From assembly GCA_026004215.1 (NCBI GenBank), contig BPIR01000001.1, positions 682,001 through 746,000 of the forward strand: DNA of 64,000 nucleotides, in the 5' to 3' direction. Shown piece after piece: positions 31,153 to 40,754 of this stretch. The notes below the pieces were generated by a model, which saw only the letters and a program-made list of their open reading frames with translations, did not search any database and had not been told where the DNA came from. Within the stretch, counting starts at the first letter, position 1. The number at the start of each line of letters is the position of its first letter. The position numbers and the translations under genes were made by a program. The stretch is from Candidatus Binatia bacterium. Lineage in GTDB: Bacteria; Desulfobacterota; Binatia; HRBIN30.

Positions 31153-34100
31153 GCATCCTTTGCGCCCGGCCCGTTCGGCAACCGAACCGCCGGCAAATCG
31201 CGTCGCCGTACCAGATAAAACACCACCGGATACACCAACAGCTCCATGACAAAACTCACTCCAATGCCGCCCACCAGCGGCGCCACCAGACGGCGAGTCA
31301 CCTCCGCTCCCGTTCCGGTCGCCCACAAGAGAGGCAGAAGCGCCAGCAAGTCGGTTGCCACCGTCATAAATTTGGGCCGGACCCGCTGCACCGCACCGGC
31401 ATGAATGGCGTCGAGAAGATCGGCCCGAGTTTGCATTCGGCCATCCTGTTTGCGCGCCTGATAAGCGTTTTCGAGATACAAGAGCATGATTTGCCCGGTT
31501 TCCGCATCCACCCCTAACAGGGCGATAATCCCCACCCATACGGCCACACTCATGTTGTACCCCAAAGCCCACATCAACCAGAACGCCCCGACCAAACTAA
31601 AGGGGACCGCGAGCAGTACGACGCCAACTCGGAACCAACTTCCATTGGCCGCGTAAAGCAAGACGGTAACGATCAGTAGAGTCGCCGGTACGGCCACCAT
31701 CAGGCGCTGGTTGGCCTTTTCCAAGTACTCGAAGCGGCCGGACCATACGCGACTGTAACCGGGTGGTAGTGGAACAGCCTCAGCGACCACGCGTTGGGCT
31801 TCGCGCACGTAACCACCTAAATCTCGCTCGGCGATGTCCACATACACCCATGCGGACCGCTGCGCGTTCTCACTGCGGATCATGGGCGGCCCTGGGCGCA
31901 CAGCAAATTGGACGAGCTGCCCCAGAGGAACGGCTTCCCCTTCGGGCGTGCGGACCAAAATCTGCCGCAAGCCTTCGGGGTCTTCCCTGAGCTCACGCGC
32001 GTAACGGACCGTAATCGGATAGCGCGCGAGGCCATCCACAATCGTGGTAATCTCCCGCCCACCCACTGCGGTCTGGATCACCTCCTGCACGTCGCCCACT
32101 GTTAGGCCATAACGTGCGATTTCGTCTCGGCGCACATCCACGTCGAGATAGTATGCCCCGACCGCTCGCTCCGGGTACGCACTGAGCGTACCACGAACAC
32201 GCTCTTGCAGCACCACAGCGGTGCGCTCGGCAAGCTCGTTGAGTACGTTGAGGTCAGGTCCCAGGATTTTTACCCCGACCGGCGTCTTGATGCCGGTCGT
32301 CAGCATGTTGATGCGGTTTTCGATCGGGTAGGGCCACGCATTGGCCACTCCAGGAAAGTGCACGACCTCGTTCAACCCAGGGTGCCGCGTGCCATCGGGG
32401 TCGGTCCAACCTAGCTTGAGTTCCTCGGTCGTAATGCGCCTCCGCTCGGGCCAAAACGTGGCCGTCAGCGGCCACTTCAACCACGCTGGCCAATCGCTGA
32501 AGAAGTATTGCAGTGGGCGCGTACGCCACCGCTCCGGGTCGGTGTGTAACTGGATCACAGTTTCAATCATGGACAACGGTGCAGGATCAGTTGCCGTTTC
32601 CGCACGCCCGATCTTGCCGTGGACACTACGCACTTCCGGAAACAACCGCAAAAGCTTGTCGCTCTGCTGCAAGAGTTCCCGGCTCTTCGTTACGCTGATG
32701 CTCGGGTCGGTCGTCGGCATGTACAGTAGGTCACCCTCGTCCAAAGGCGGCATGAACTCCTCACCGAGTTGCCGGAACGCCCAAACGGCGGACAATCCCA
32801 GAAGTACCACGACGCCGACTGTGACCCACGGCCACCGCAAGGCAGCCCAAAATGCGGGCTCGTAGACACGTACGAGCAAGCGATTGAAGGGGTTTTCGTG
32901 TTCTGCGCGACCGGCGCGGCGAATGAGCCACACCATCAGCACCGGCACCAATGTGACGCTCAACAGGGAGCCGGCCGCCATCGCAAAAGTCTTCGTGTAC
33001 GCCAGCGGCTTGAACAGCCGCCCGGATTGCTCCCCCAGCACAAAGATCGGCAAGAAGGACACCGTGATGATCAAGAGCGAGTAAAACAGACTTGGCCCAA
33101 CCTCGCGCGCTGCATCCACGACCGCTTGCACCCTCTGCGCCCTGTCTACCCCTGCGCGCTCGGCCGATGCGAGTTCCGCCAATTTGCGCTGTGCGTTCTC
33201 GACCATGACAATGGCGGAATCCACCATGACACCAATGGCCAACGCCAACCCCCCGAGACTCATAATGTTCGCGTTGATCCCGAGCAGTTGCATCACCGCC
33301 ACGGATGCCAGCAAGCCGAGCGGAAGCACCAGCACGACCACGAGAGTGCTCGGCCAATGCAACAGGAAGAGAAAACACACGACCGTAACGACAACGAGCT
33401 CCTCTTTGAGCGCTCTCCACAGAGTGGCCACGGCCCGCTCGATCAAGGCAGAACGGTCGTAGGTGACGATGACCAGGACCCCGGGAGGAAGGCCTTCTTC
33501 GAGCTCCGCCAAGCGCCGCTTTGCGTCCTGGATGACCTTGTAGGCGTTCTCGCCGAAACGAGCGATCACCACGGCACCCACTACCTCCCCGCGACCGTTG
33601 TACTCGCTCACGCCGCGGCGCATGGCACCGGAAACCTCTATGGTTGCCACCTGCCGCAACAATATGGGCGCGCCGTCTTTTCCCTTGCCTACCACTACCT
33701 GACCCAGGTCCTCCAACTGGTTCAGCCTCACGTAACCCCGGCTCCGCACCATGTATTCGTGTTCGGCGCGCTCCACCACGGCGCCGCCGACATCGTTGTT
33801 CGAACGTTCCACTGCGCGGGCAACCTCGTCCAGCGACACCCCGTAGGCATGCAACACGTGGGGATCGAGAACGGCCTGCACCTGCCGCACGAACCCGCCC
33901 ATCGTCGCCACCTCAGCCACCCCTTCCACGGCGGCGAGTGGGTAGCGCAAAAACCAGTCTTGGAGACTTCGCAACTCAGCCAAATCTTGCTCGGCCGGCA
34001 CCAGTGGACTGCCGTCGAGTGGGCACGTCCCAGGGTCCTCGAACCCGCGCACCTTTTTCAGCTTTGTCGTCCGCCCGCTCGGTGCTTCCGCAGGGTTCGC

Positions 34101-34601
34101 GTACCAGCGCTGTTGTTCGTCGTCGAACCAGATCCCGCGGGGGTGATTCTTGCAGTACCACCCGGGGAACAACACGTATTGCAACACCCAACCAACGCCC
34201 GTGGCGTCGGGGCCGAGCTTTGGCTCCACTCCGGGAGGCAGCCGATCTCGCGCGTAATTCAAATATTCCAGCACGCGCGTCCGCGCCCAGTACAAGTCGG
34301 TTCCGTCTTCGAACAGCACGTAGACGAAGGAAAGGCCAAACATGCTGAGCCCGCGCACATCGGTCGAGCCCGGAACAGACAACATGGCGCTGGCAAGTGG
34401 GTACGTGACCTGGTCGTCCACGACCGTGGGGTTTTGTCCCGGGTACTCGGTGACGACGATGACTTGCACATCGGAGAGATCGGGGATCGCATCGAGTCGG
34501 ATCGTGCGTACGCTCCATATACCCAGCAGCAACAGCGCAGCCCCCAACAGAGCCACGAGCCAGCGGTTGCGCACGCTCCAGTCAATGACTGTGGCCACCA
34601 T
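31149..34601 (-). CDS. cusA: CusA-like heavy-metal RND efflux pump
   Basis: The inner-membrane proton-driven pump of a tripartite Cu(I)/Ag(I) exporter, 1150 residues against ~1047 for E. coli CusA. The N-terminal WSVRNRWLVALLG and VTEYPGQNPTVVDDQVTYPL are family hallmarks. Helix 4 carries GGLALAIGVMVDSAIVMVEN (~455), the monovalent-metal HME-RND type. An extra ~55-residue loop (~143-200) sits in the periplasmic porter region with FPGWYCKNHP and CPLDGSPL, holding Cys and His that could bind metal. It overlaps cusB upstream by 20 bases and copA downstream by 3-4 bases. Confidence 0.94.
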   Translation of the reverse strand: MVATVIDWSVRNRWLVALLGAALLLLGIWSVRTIRLDAIPDLSDVQVIVVTEYPGQNPTVVDDQVTYPLASAMLSVPGSTDVRGLSMFGLSFVYVLFEDGTDLYWARTRVLEYLNYARDRLPPGVEPKLGPDATGVGWVLQYVLFPGWYCKNHPRGIWFDDEQQRWYANPAEAPSGRTTKLKKVRGFEDPGTCPLDGSPLVPAEQDLAELRSLQDWFLRYPLAAVEGVAEVATMGGFVRQVQAVLDPHVLHAYGVSLDEVARAVERSNNDVGGAVVERAEHEYMVRSRGYVRLNQLEDLGQVVVGKGKDGAPILLRQVATIEVSGAMRRGVSEYNGRGEVVGAVVIARFGENAYKVIQDAKRRLAELEEGLPPGVLVIVTYDRSALIERAVATLWRALKEELVVVTVVCFLFLLHWPSTLVVVLVLPLGLLASVAVMQLLGINANIMSLGGLALAIGVMVDSAIVMVENAQRKLAELASAERAGVDRAQRVQAVVDAAREVGPSLFYSLLIITVSFLPIFVLGEQSGRLFKPLAYTKTFAMAAGSLLSVTLVPVLMVWLIRRAGRAEHENPFNRLLVRVYEPAFWAALRWPWVTVGVVVLLGLSAVWAFRQLGEEFMPPLDEGDLLYMPTTDPSISVTKSRELLQQSDKLLRLFPEVRSVHGKIGRAETATDPAPLSMIETVIQLHTDPERWRTRPLQYFFSDWPAWLKWPLTATFWPERRRITTEELKLGWTDPDGTRHPGLNEVVHFPGVANAWPYPIENRINMLTTGIKTPVGVKILGPDLNVLNELAERTAVVLQERVRGTLSAYPERAVGAYYLDVDVRRDEIARYGLTVGDVQEVIQTAVGGREITTIVDGLARYPITVRYARELREDPEGLRQILVRTPEGEAVPLGQLVQFAVRPGPPMIRSENAQRSAWVYVDIAERDLGGYVREAQRVVAEAVPLPPGYSRVWSGRFEYLEKANQRLMVAVPATLLIVTVLLYAANGSWFRVGVVLLAVPFSLVGAFWLMWALGYNMSVAVWVGIIALLGVDAETGQIMLLYLENAYQARKQDGRMQTRADLLDAIHAGAVQRVRPKFMTVATDLLALLPLLWATGTGAEVTRRLVAPLVGGIGVSFVMELLVYPVVFYLVRRRDLPAVRLPNGPGAKDA

Positions 34602-35898
34602 GCGCCGCTCCTTCCTCCGAACCGGTGGCGAACTTCCGCGCAGCCTCGCGCAAGCGGCTTTCCGCATCGAGCAGGAACTGCCCGTTAACGACCACCTTTT
34701 CCCCAATTTCGAGCCCGCGGGTGATGCCAACGAGGCCATCTGCACCGGTGGGGCCCGTCTCCACAGTGCGCAGCTCGAAGTGCCCCGGAGATTCGAGCAC
34801 AAAGGCGACCTTCCGCTCCCCGGTGTCGATGATTGCCTCCTTGGGAACCACAATCGCATCGGTGCTAGCGACCCCGGAAATCTCTGCGGTCGCCGCCATG
34901 CCCTGGCGCAGCAATCCCTCGTCATTCGCGATTTCCGCCCGGGCAATGATGACGCGGGCTGGGGTTTCCACGTGCGGGTGCAAAAACATAATTTTGCCGC
35001 GGAACGTCTTTCCCGGTACACCGATCACGCGAGCTTCGATCTCTTGGCCAAGCTGAATGTACGGCAGGTCTTGTTCATAGACTTGCGCGTCGAGCCACAT
35101 TGTGAAGCGGTCGTTCACTCTCAGAATCGGCTGCCCGGCTTCGACTCTTGCGCCTTCGTTCACGAATTTTGCCACCACGTGCGTCGGCGCCGTGGCGTGA
35201 AACGTTACGGTTCGCGGCGGCTCTGCAGCCTGGGCGTACAAGTCAATCTGGTCGTCTCCCAGCCCAAGTTGTTCGAGCTTGCGGCGGACAGCGCGACGTA
35301 ACGCGGGATCCGGTGAGCCGGTGCGATGGAGACTCACCCACTCGCCGATTGCCGCCTGGAGGTCAGGACTGTACACGTCAAACAGCGGTGCGCCCTTGGC
35401 CACGTGCACGCCTTCATAACTGGCATACAGCCGTTCGATCCACCCGCTCGTTCGCAAAGTCAGATCGCGCACGGTGGACTCTCGCTCCCGCACTTCCGCG
35501 TAAGCACGCACAGTCGCTCGCAAGGGTGCACGCGTAACCTCCACGACTCGTAATCCCATGTTCTGCTCGATCCGCGGATCGATCACGAGCGATTCTTCCC
35601 CATGGCGGGTACTGCTTCGAGGGTGCAACGGTGTGAGCTGCATGCCGCAAATCGGGCACAACCCCGGAGCATCTCGAATGACTTGCGGATGCATGGAGCA
35701 GGTCCACAACGTCTTCTCCTCGCCGCCCTGTCCGCGCTGATCCGCGGGAGCCCCGCTATCCGCAGTGGCAGGCACAATCGCACCGCGCACTGTCACCCAG
35801 GCTAGAATCGCGACGACCAGCCACAGCACGAGGGCGCCCGGCCCTCCTCCCCTGTTCCGCTGCCTCGGATCTCCACTGGCTGAACGCTTAGTTCCCAT
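34582..35898 (-). CDS. cusB: CusB-like periplasmic adaptor (membrane fusion protein) with metal-binding domain
   Basis: Links the RND pump to the outer-membrane channel. The 438-residue protein has a single N-terminal membrane anchor (GALVLWLVVAILAWVTV). A heavy-metal-binding domain follows (WTCSMHPQVI...CPICGMQL, ~80-105). Then come the HlyD/CusB barrel-sandwich and beta-barrel domains (RTSGWIERLY, GAPLFDVYSPDL, PRTVTFHATAPTHVV, VVNGQFLLDAESRL). The C-terminus is His-rich (HGGHSH). ATG 35898 lies inside the end of cusC (11-base overlap). Methionine-poor but Cys/His-bearing features fit copper or silver handling. Confidence 0.92.
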   Translation of the reverse strand: MGTKRSASGDPRQRNRGGGPGALVLWLVVAILAWVTVRGAIVPATADSGAPADQRGQGGEEKTLWTCSMHPQVIRDAPGLCPICGMQLTPLHPRSSTRHGEESLVIDPRIEQNMGLRVVEVTRAPLRATVRAYAEVRERESTVRDLTLRTSGWIERLYASYEGVHVAKGAPLFDVYSPDLQAAIGEWVSLHRTGSPDPALRRAVRRKLEQLGLGDDQIDLYAQAAEPPRTVTFHATAPTHVVAKFVNEGARVEAGQPILRVNDRFTMWLDAQVYEQDLPYIQLGQEIEARVIGVPGKTFRGKIMFLHPHVETPARVIIARAEIANDEGLLRQGMAATAEISGVASTDAIVVPKEAIIDTGERKVAFVLESPGHFELRTVETGPTGADGLVGITRGLEIGEKVVVNGQFLLDAESRLREAARKFATGSEEGAAHGGHSH

Positions 35899-37249
35899 GG
35901 GCCACCTCCGCACGCGCAGGGGCGCCGCCCGGCCCGAATCGGCCGAGCAACCGGTCCGCACGCGCAACTTGCTGCTCTCGTAGGGCGATGATTTCCTCTA
36001 ACCGTGCCTCGACTTCCGTTCGTGCCGCCTCCGCACGAGCCCATTCGGCCAGCGGCACCGTGTTCGCTTCGTAGGCCTGACGAAGAGTCGCACACACGAG
36101 CCGAAAGTCGGGCAGGAGTTGTTCCTCCCAAAGGCGGCGCTGCCGATCCAGGTTCTCGACCAACACGAGAGCCGTCGCGAGCTCGGATGTCTTCGTGGTT
36201 TGCTCCTGCTCGAGCATGGCTCGGCTCGCACGCAGCAGCGCGTCGAGATTGGCGACTTGCGCTTGCAGTCGCCGCCACGTGAGCGGCAGAACCAGGGCCG
36301 CGCCGATCGTTCGACTGGGCTCGCCGGTGAAGGCCAGCATCGGATTGACGTCGGGCAAAAACTGCAACCGGGCCAGCTCCAAAGCCCGTTGCCGTGCGGC
36401 CACCTCGGCCCGCAACCCGGCTAGTTCCGCGTTACCCGCCATCAGTTCTTGGTACAGTGCCTCCCAGCTCCGATTCGGAGCCACCAAGGGCGGCGGCGCC
36501 GCCGCTGCCCCGAGCGGTGCGCCAGGGGAGCGCCCCAGGAGCGCGTTGAGCTCGGAACGCAGTACCGCCTCCTGAGCAACCAGGTCCGCCACGTCGTTTC
36601 GAGCAAGCAAAAGTTCCGCGCGGGCGCGGATCCAGGCGTCCTGACTCGTTTGTCCCGCTTCCAAAGAAGCCGCCAAACTTTGTTCCCCCCTTGCCAGCCA
36701 CTCGGCACGCTCGCGCGCGAGCGCCAGTCGCCGCGTGGTGGCCACCCAGTCCGCGAAGCGGCTCGCCACCTGTTCCCGCAAGGCCAACCGCTTCGCCCAA
36801 AACTTCGCTTCTGCCGCCCGAGCTTCTTCCAAGGCAAGACGTGCAGCCGCCGCTACCTTGATGGGTAGGGCGAGATTGGTCATTGGGTCGTTCCCGAGGC
36901 CGATCGTCACATCGTTCCAACTCGCGTCGCCACCGCGCCACATGGCCTCGAGAGCGAGATGTAGATTGGTATTCGGGTAGCCAGCCTGCTCCCGCACCCG
37001 CTCCACTGCCGCAATCCACTCGAGCAATGCAGCGCGGATTTCACCATTGTTCCGCCAGGCGTACTCGACCAACCCGTCTAAACTTGGCTCCTGCTCGATT
37101 GGCGGTATGGGGCGTTGCGCGAGCGGCTCCAAATAAACGGCAGCCGCCTCCCGGCTACGCTGTTCCTGATCGACAAACCCGCGCGGCAGCAGCATACATC
37201 CTGAGGCCGCGCCCAGGGCCACGAGGCCCAAGCAAAATCGCGCTTTCAT
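35888..37249 (-). CDS. cusC: CusC/TolC-type outer-membrane efflux lipoprotein
   Basis: The outer-membrane channel of the tripartite exporter, 453 residues. The signal peptide (MKARFCLGLVALGA) ends in the lipobox ASGC, so it is lipid-anchored like CusC. Two repeats of long alpha-helical coiled coil rich in Ala, Glu, Arg and Leu form the periplasmic tunnel (ERVREQAGYPNTNL, LARGEQSLAASLEAGQTS). The ATG has an AGGAG site. It shares an 11-base overlap with cusB and follows the Cys-rich gene by about 100 bases. The symbol is by operon position and domain; other TolC-like names would fit. Confidence 0.85.
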   Translation of the reverse strand: MKARFCLGLVALGAASGCMLLPRGFVDQEQRSREAAAVYLEPLAQRPIPPIEQEPSLDGLVEYAWRNNGEIRAALLEWIAAVERVREQAGYPNTNLHLALEAMWRGGDASWNDVTIGLGNDPMTNLALPIKVAAAARLALEEARAAEAKFWAKRLALREQVASRFADWVATTRRLALARERAEWLARGEQSLAASLEAGQTSQDAWIRARAELLLARNDVADLVAQEAVLRSELNALLGRSPGAPLGAAAAPPPLVAPNRSWEALYQELMAGNAELAGLRAEVAARQRALELARLQFLPDVNPMLAFTGEPSRTIGAALVLPLTWRRLQAQVANLDALLRASRAMLEQEQTTKTSELATALVLVENLDRQRRLWEEQLLPDFRLVCATLRQAYEANTVPLAEWARAEAARTEVEARLEEIIALREQQVARADRLLGRFGPGGAPARAEVAHGN

Positions 37250-37347
37250 GACACACTCCTCCGGCAAAAAAGGCTATTGCGCTGTCCAACTCCGACTTGC
37301 CGCACCCGTGCACTCGGCACGCGGCGCCTAGTGCACGCCGGAGTATG

Positions 37348-37701
37348 TCAGAGGAGTAGTCGCACGCGCTGTGCGATCGGGCTCAGTGCCACACGGCCTG
37401 CTGGCGTATGGATGGCAATACGATAGTCGTTGAGTGCGAGCGGAACGGCGATCGTGTCGGCCGCAGTCCAAGCATGACGCATGGGCGCCCGGTCCGAAGA
37501 ATTCGTGTTGGCCGGGTTGGATTCGGATGGGCTGCGAGCACAACAGCAAGGCGCCTTTAACTGCACCTCCCCGCAACACTTATGGCGAGAGGCCAAAGCA
37601 GTGGCTGTCTGGCCACACCGGCTGGCACCACATGCAGGCTGCGGAAAGCTCCCAAACAGAAGCGCCACCAAAAGCCAACTTGTCAGCAGCCACCGCAGCA
37701 C
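37348..37701 (-). CDS. Small Cys-rich exported protein at the head of the copper efflux operon
   Basis: About 117 residues from GTG 37701 (a GTG at 37800 would add 33). A strong hydrophobic segment (VLRWLLTSWLLVALLFGSFP) acts as signal or anchor. A cysteine cluster follows, including KCCGEV and APCCCARS, well suited to bind Cu(I) or Ag(I). The C-terminal half has no recognised fold. It lies about 100 bases upstream of cusC on the same strand. A role as periplasmic metal buffer or sensor is inference from the Cys pattern and position. The start codon is uncertain. Confidence 0.6.
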   Translation of the reverse strand: MLRWLLTSWLLVALLFGSFPQPACGASRCGQTATALASRHKCCGEVQLKAPCCCARSPSESNPANTNSSDRAPMRHAWTAADTIAVPLALNDYRIAIHTPAGRVALSPIAQRVRLLL

Positions 37702-37911
37702 AGTGTTTAACCTACACGATCCACCTCGCCCCCTGCAAGGCTTTTTGCTCGGGAATGCACATGCGGATTCCAGCTCGCAGCCGTTGCGTAGTGCCGCCAC
37801 GGTCGAGAACGCCCCTTCATGATGACCGCGTCGTGGCTACCCTCGCAGGGACGTTGCCTGCAGATCCCTTGCGCAAGCTCGATCCTTTCGCTTGCTGCAA
37901 CTCCCAACACC

Positions 37912-39054
37912 ATGGCAGCGGCGGGTCGGTCTGAAACTGTAGCGTCGGCGTCCGGATTGACGGTCGAGCTCAAAGAGAACGTCTTGCACGTGCGAGTCGC
38001 TCAGCGGATGGATTTTTCTTCGGCGCCGACGTTGCTCAGAGATTTACGGTCCCTCCTGAACGGGTTCGCGGGCACGGTGGCGTTAGATCTCTCGGCTGTT
38101 CCTTACTTCGACAGTTCTGGCGGTGCGGTCGTACTGAAAATCCGCCATGAACTCCAGCAACGCGGAGGCGAACTGCAAATCGTCGGCACCAACCCGGCCA
38201 TCGAGGGGCTGCTTGGTCTCGTCGATGCAGACGCGCTGTTTCGGGAGCCGCCGCACGAGCCGCCGAAGAACTTCGTACTCAAGGTCGGCGAAGGGGCCCT
38301 ACAGGTCGCTCGCGACGCGTACGAACTGGTCAGCTTCACCGGAGAGCTCGTTCTTGGGCTTTGGGATGCGGTGAGGCATCCGCGTAAAATCCGCTGGCGC
38401 GAGACCTGGCTGTACATGGAGCGTACCGGAGTGGATGGTGTGCCGATCGTGGTTTTGATCAGCTTCCTCATGGGGCTCATCACCGCATTCCAAGCCGCAG
38501 TTCAGTTGACCCAGTTCGGCGCGGATATCTTCGTGGCCAATCTCGTCGGGCTTTCCATTACGCGGGAACTTGGTCCTCTAATGACCGCAATCATAGCGGC
38601 CGGGCGGTCGGGCGCTGCCTTTGCGGCAGAGATTGGAACCATGAAGGTTTCGGAAGAGGTGGACGCACTAACTACCATGGGGCTGGACCGCACACGTTTT
38701 CTGGTCACTCCCAAGGTCCTGGCCTTGGTCTTGATGTTGCCGTGTTTGACCGTCCTCGCGGATTTTGTTGGGATTCTCGGCGGGCTTGTCGTAGCTGTCG
38801 GGGGCATGGACTTACCCGCGCAAGTTTATTTCCGGCAGTTGCGTTCTGCCGTAACAGCGTGGGATGTTCTTTCTGGGCTGGTCAAAACCATTGCCTTTGC
38901 TGTCCTGATCGCCGGGGTCGGATGTTTGCGAGGGTTTCAGGCAAGTACTGGTGCCGAAAGTGTCGGGCGCATCACGACTTCGGCCATCGTGGCTGCCATC
39001 TTTCTCATTATATTGGCCGATGCTGTGTTCACGGTGATTTTCCACTACTGGTGA
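37912..39054 (+). CDS. mlaE: Lipid-transport ABC permease MlaE with N-terminal STAS domain
   Basis: Inner-membrane permease of an Mla-type phospholipid transporter that maintains outer-membrane asymmetry. Its 380 residues join a STAS domain (~15-105; DLSAVPYFDSSGGAVVLKI), the job done by separate MlaB in E. coli, to the MlaE permease (~150-380). The latter has LISFLMGLITAFQAA, ELGPLMTAIIAAGRSGAAF, EVDALTTMGLD and several membrane helices. ATG 37912 fits the domain start; an ATG at 37819 is in frame. No Shine-Dalgarno is clear. mlaF follows after four bases. Confidence 0.92.
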   Translation: MAAAGRSETVASASGLTVELKENVLHVRVAQRMDFSSAPTLLRDLRSLLNGFAGTVALDLSAVPYFDSSGGAVVLKIRHELQQRGGELQIVGTNPAIEGLLGLVDADALFREPPHEPPKNFVLKVGEGALQVARDAYELVSFTGELVLGLWDAVRHPRKIRWRETWLYMERTGVDGVPIVVLISFLMGLITAFQAAVQLTQFGADIFVANLVGLSITRELGPLMTAIIAAGRSGAAFAAEIGTMKVSEEVDALTTMGLDRTRFLVTPKVLALVLMLPCLTVLADFVGILGGLVVAVGGMDLPAQVYFRQLRSAVTAWDVLSGLVKTIAFAVLIAGVGCLRGFQASTGAESVGRITTSAIVAAIFLIILADAVFTVIFHYW

Positions 39055-39058
39055 GGGC

Positions 39059-39841
39059 ATGGCGCAGGATGCAGTCATCGTGGTCGAGCGGCTCACGGCC
39101 TCGTATGGCGACCGTACCATTTTGCAGAACGTTTCCTTCCAAGTGCGGCGCGGGGAGCGCTTTGTGATCGTGGGGGGGTCGGGCTGCGGCAAGACGACTT
39201 TGCTGCGCCATCTCATCGGCCTACAACGGCCAACTGCGGGGCACGTCTGGATCGACGGCGACGACGTGGGCCAGGCAGACGAAGAACAGTTGCGTCGCAT
39301 CCAGCGCAAGTTCGGGGTCCTGTTCCAGTCTGGAGCGCTATTCGGCTCCTTGACCCTGGGCGAAAATATCAGCCTACCCTTGGAGGAATTTACGCGGCTG
39401 CCGCCCGATCTCATACGTGTACTCGTGCGGCTCAAGCTGAGCATGGTGCGGTTGGATGGGTTCGAGGATTTCCGCATTGCAGAGCTTTCGGGCGGGATGA
39501 AAAAGCGGGCCGGTCTGGCCCGCGCCATGGCCCTGGATCCCGCCATCCTGTTTTTCGACGAGCCGTCCGCCGGGCTCGACCCAGTGACCTCGGCGGAGCT
39601 CGACGAGTTGATTTTGCAGATCAATCGTAGCCTTGGTACGACCATTGTGGCCGTGACCCACGAACTGTCGAGCATCTTTACCATTGCCGAGCGGTGCATC
39701 CTCTTAGACCGCAGCGCCAAAGGCATCATTGCCGAAGGCGATCCGCGCGAGCTGCGCGACCATCATGCAGATCCGCGTGTCCGCGCCTTTTTCCATCGCC
39801 GGCCGGAACTGGCCACAAGGAGGGCAGCCCTTGGCTACTGA
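39059..39841 (+). CDS. mlaF: ABC transporter ATPase MlaF
   Basis: The ATPase of the Mla lipid transporter, 260 residues, cytoplasmic side of the inner membrane. Walker A is GGSGCGKTT. The Q-loop is FQSGALFGSLT, typical of MlaF. The ABC signature is LSGGMKKR, characteristic of the Mkl/MlaF family. Walker B with D-loop is ILFFDEPSAGLDP and the switch His lies in VTHE. It lies between mlaE and mlaD and overlaps mlaD by about 11 bases, so it is certainly one operon. Confidence 0.95.
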   Translation: MAQDAVIVVERLTASYGDRTILQNVSFQVRRGERFVIVGGSGCGKTTLLRHLIGLQRPTAGHVWIDGDDVGQADEEQLRRIQRKFGVLFQSGALFGSLTLGENISLPLEEFTRLPPDLIRVLVRLKLSMVRLDGFEDFRIAELSGGMKKRAGLARAMALDPAILFFDEPSAGLDPVTSAELDELILQINRSLGTTIVAVTHELSSIFTIAERCILLDRSAKGIIAEGDPRELRDHHADPRVRAFFHRRPELATRRAALGY

Positions 39842-40754
39842 GACACACAAGTTCCAAGTAGGCGTGTTCGTGATCGTCTCGTCGGTCGTCGCCGTTGCCG
39901 GGCTCATCTGGTTGGGCGCGAGTCGCTACTTTGAAAAAACGGAGAGTTTCGTGACGTATTTCAACGAGTCCGTGCAAGGCCTCGATGTCGGTGCTGCGGT
40001 GAAGTTTCGTGGCGTGACAGCCGGGCGCGTGTCGCGCATCGCGATTGCACCCGACAATGAACTCATCGAGGTACGCATGGCGATCGACCCGACGGTAGCA
40101 GAAGCGATCCGAAAAGATCCGACCGTGCGCGCCACTCTCGAGCTCAGCGGCATCACCGGCCTGCGCTATGTGGAAATCGATCGCCGCCAAGGCGACGCAT
40201 TGAACCAGAGCCCTCGGCTCGCGTTTGCGCCCCCGGCTGAGGTCATTCCCTCGGCCCGGTCCAGCTTCAAAGCCATCCAAGCCGCTCTCAGCGATGTGTA
40301 CGACCGCCTCATGCAGGTGGACTACAAAGGCATTTCGGAAGACGCTCGCCATGCGCTCCAGGCTGCCTCGGCGCTCCTTCAAGATGAGCGAATCGACAGT
40401 GTCCTCACAAACCTCAAGGCAACAACCCAGTCGGCACAGCAGCTCGCGAAGAACCTGGAGCGCATGACTGCGGGAGTCCGCCTCGCACCGGCGGTGGATA
40501 ATGCGACCGCCGCCACCGCAGAGGCGAAACAATTCTTCACGGACTTAACCAAAGGCAAAACGGGCCAAGAGCTGGTCCGGGCGATGACACAGCTCAACAG
40601 CTTGGTGCAAAGCACCCAACAAGCTGTACTCACTATGCAATATACGTTGGAGCGGTTAGATCGCACCGCGACAAACCTACAGGGCCTAACGGATCAGCTT
40701 CGCACGCAGCCGTCGCGGCTATTGTTCAGCGGTCCGCCCGAGGAGGAGCCATGA
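39831..40754 (+). CDS. mlaD: MCE-domain substrate-binding protein MlaD
   Basis: Periplasmic MCE protein anchored in the inner membrane, which forms the lipid-conducting ring. 307 residues: a single N-terminal membrane helix (VGVFVIVSSVVAVAGLIWLG) and an MCE domain (~40-120; FNESVQGLDVGAAVKFRGV, ITGLRYVEID). A helical C-terminal extension follows, longer than E. coli MlaD (183). TTG 39831 is chosen because AAGGAGGG sits at an ideal distance upstream and the membrane anchor begins right after. The rare start overlaps the mlaF end. Confidence 0.93.
   Translation: MATETHKFQVGVFVIVSSVVAVAGLIWLGASRYFEKTESFVTYFNESVQGLDVGAAVKFRGVTAGRVSRIAIAPDNELIEVRMAIDPTVAEAIRKDPTVRATLELSGITGLRYVEIDRRQGDALNQSPRLAFAPPAEVIPSARSSFKAIQAALSDVYDRLMQVDYKGISEDARHALQAASALLQDERIDSVLTNLKATTQSAQQLAKNLERMTAGVRLAPAVDNATAATAEAKQFFTDLTKGKTGQELVRAMTQLNSLVQSTQQAVLTMQYTLERLDRTATNLQGLTDQLRTQPSRLLFSGPPEEEP

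Noticed and set aside
29945..34688. Long plus-strand open frames opposite copA and cusA
   Set aside because: Both are antisense to well-conserved genes and have repetitive, low-information composition.
37250..37347. GTGCAC and CGGAG repeats between the Cys-rich gene and cusC as a metal-regulator operator
   Set aside because: Arms are short and irregular, and the position is inside the operon rather than at its head.
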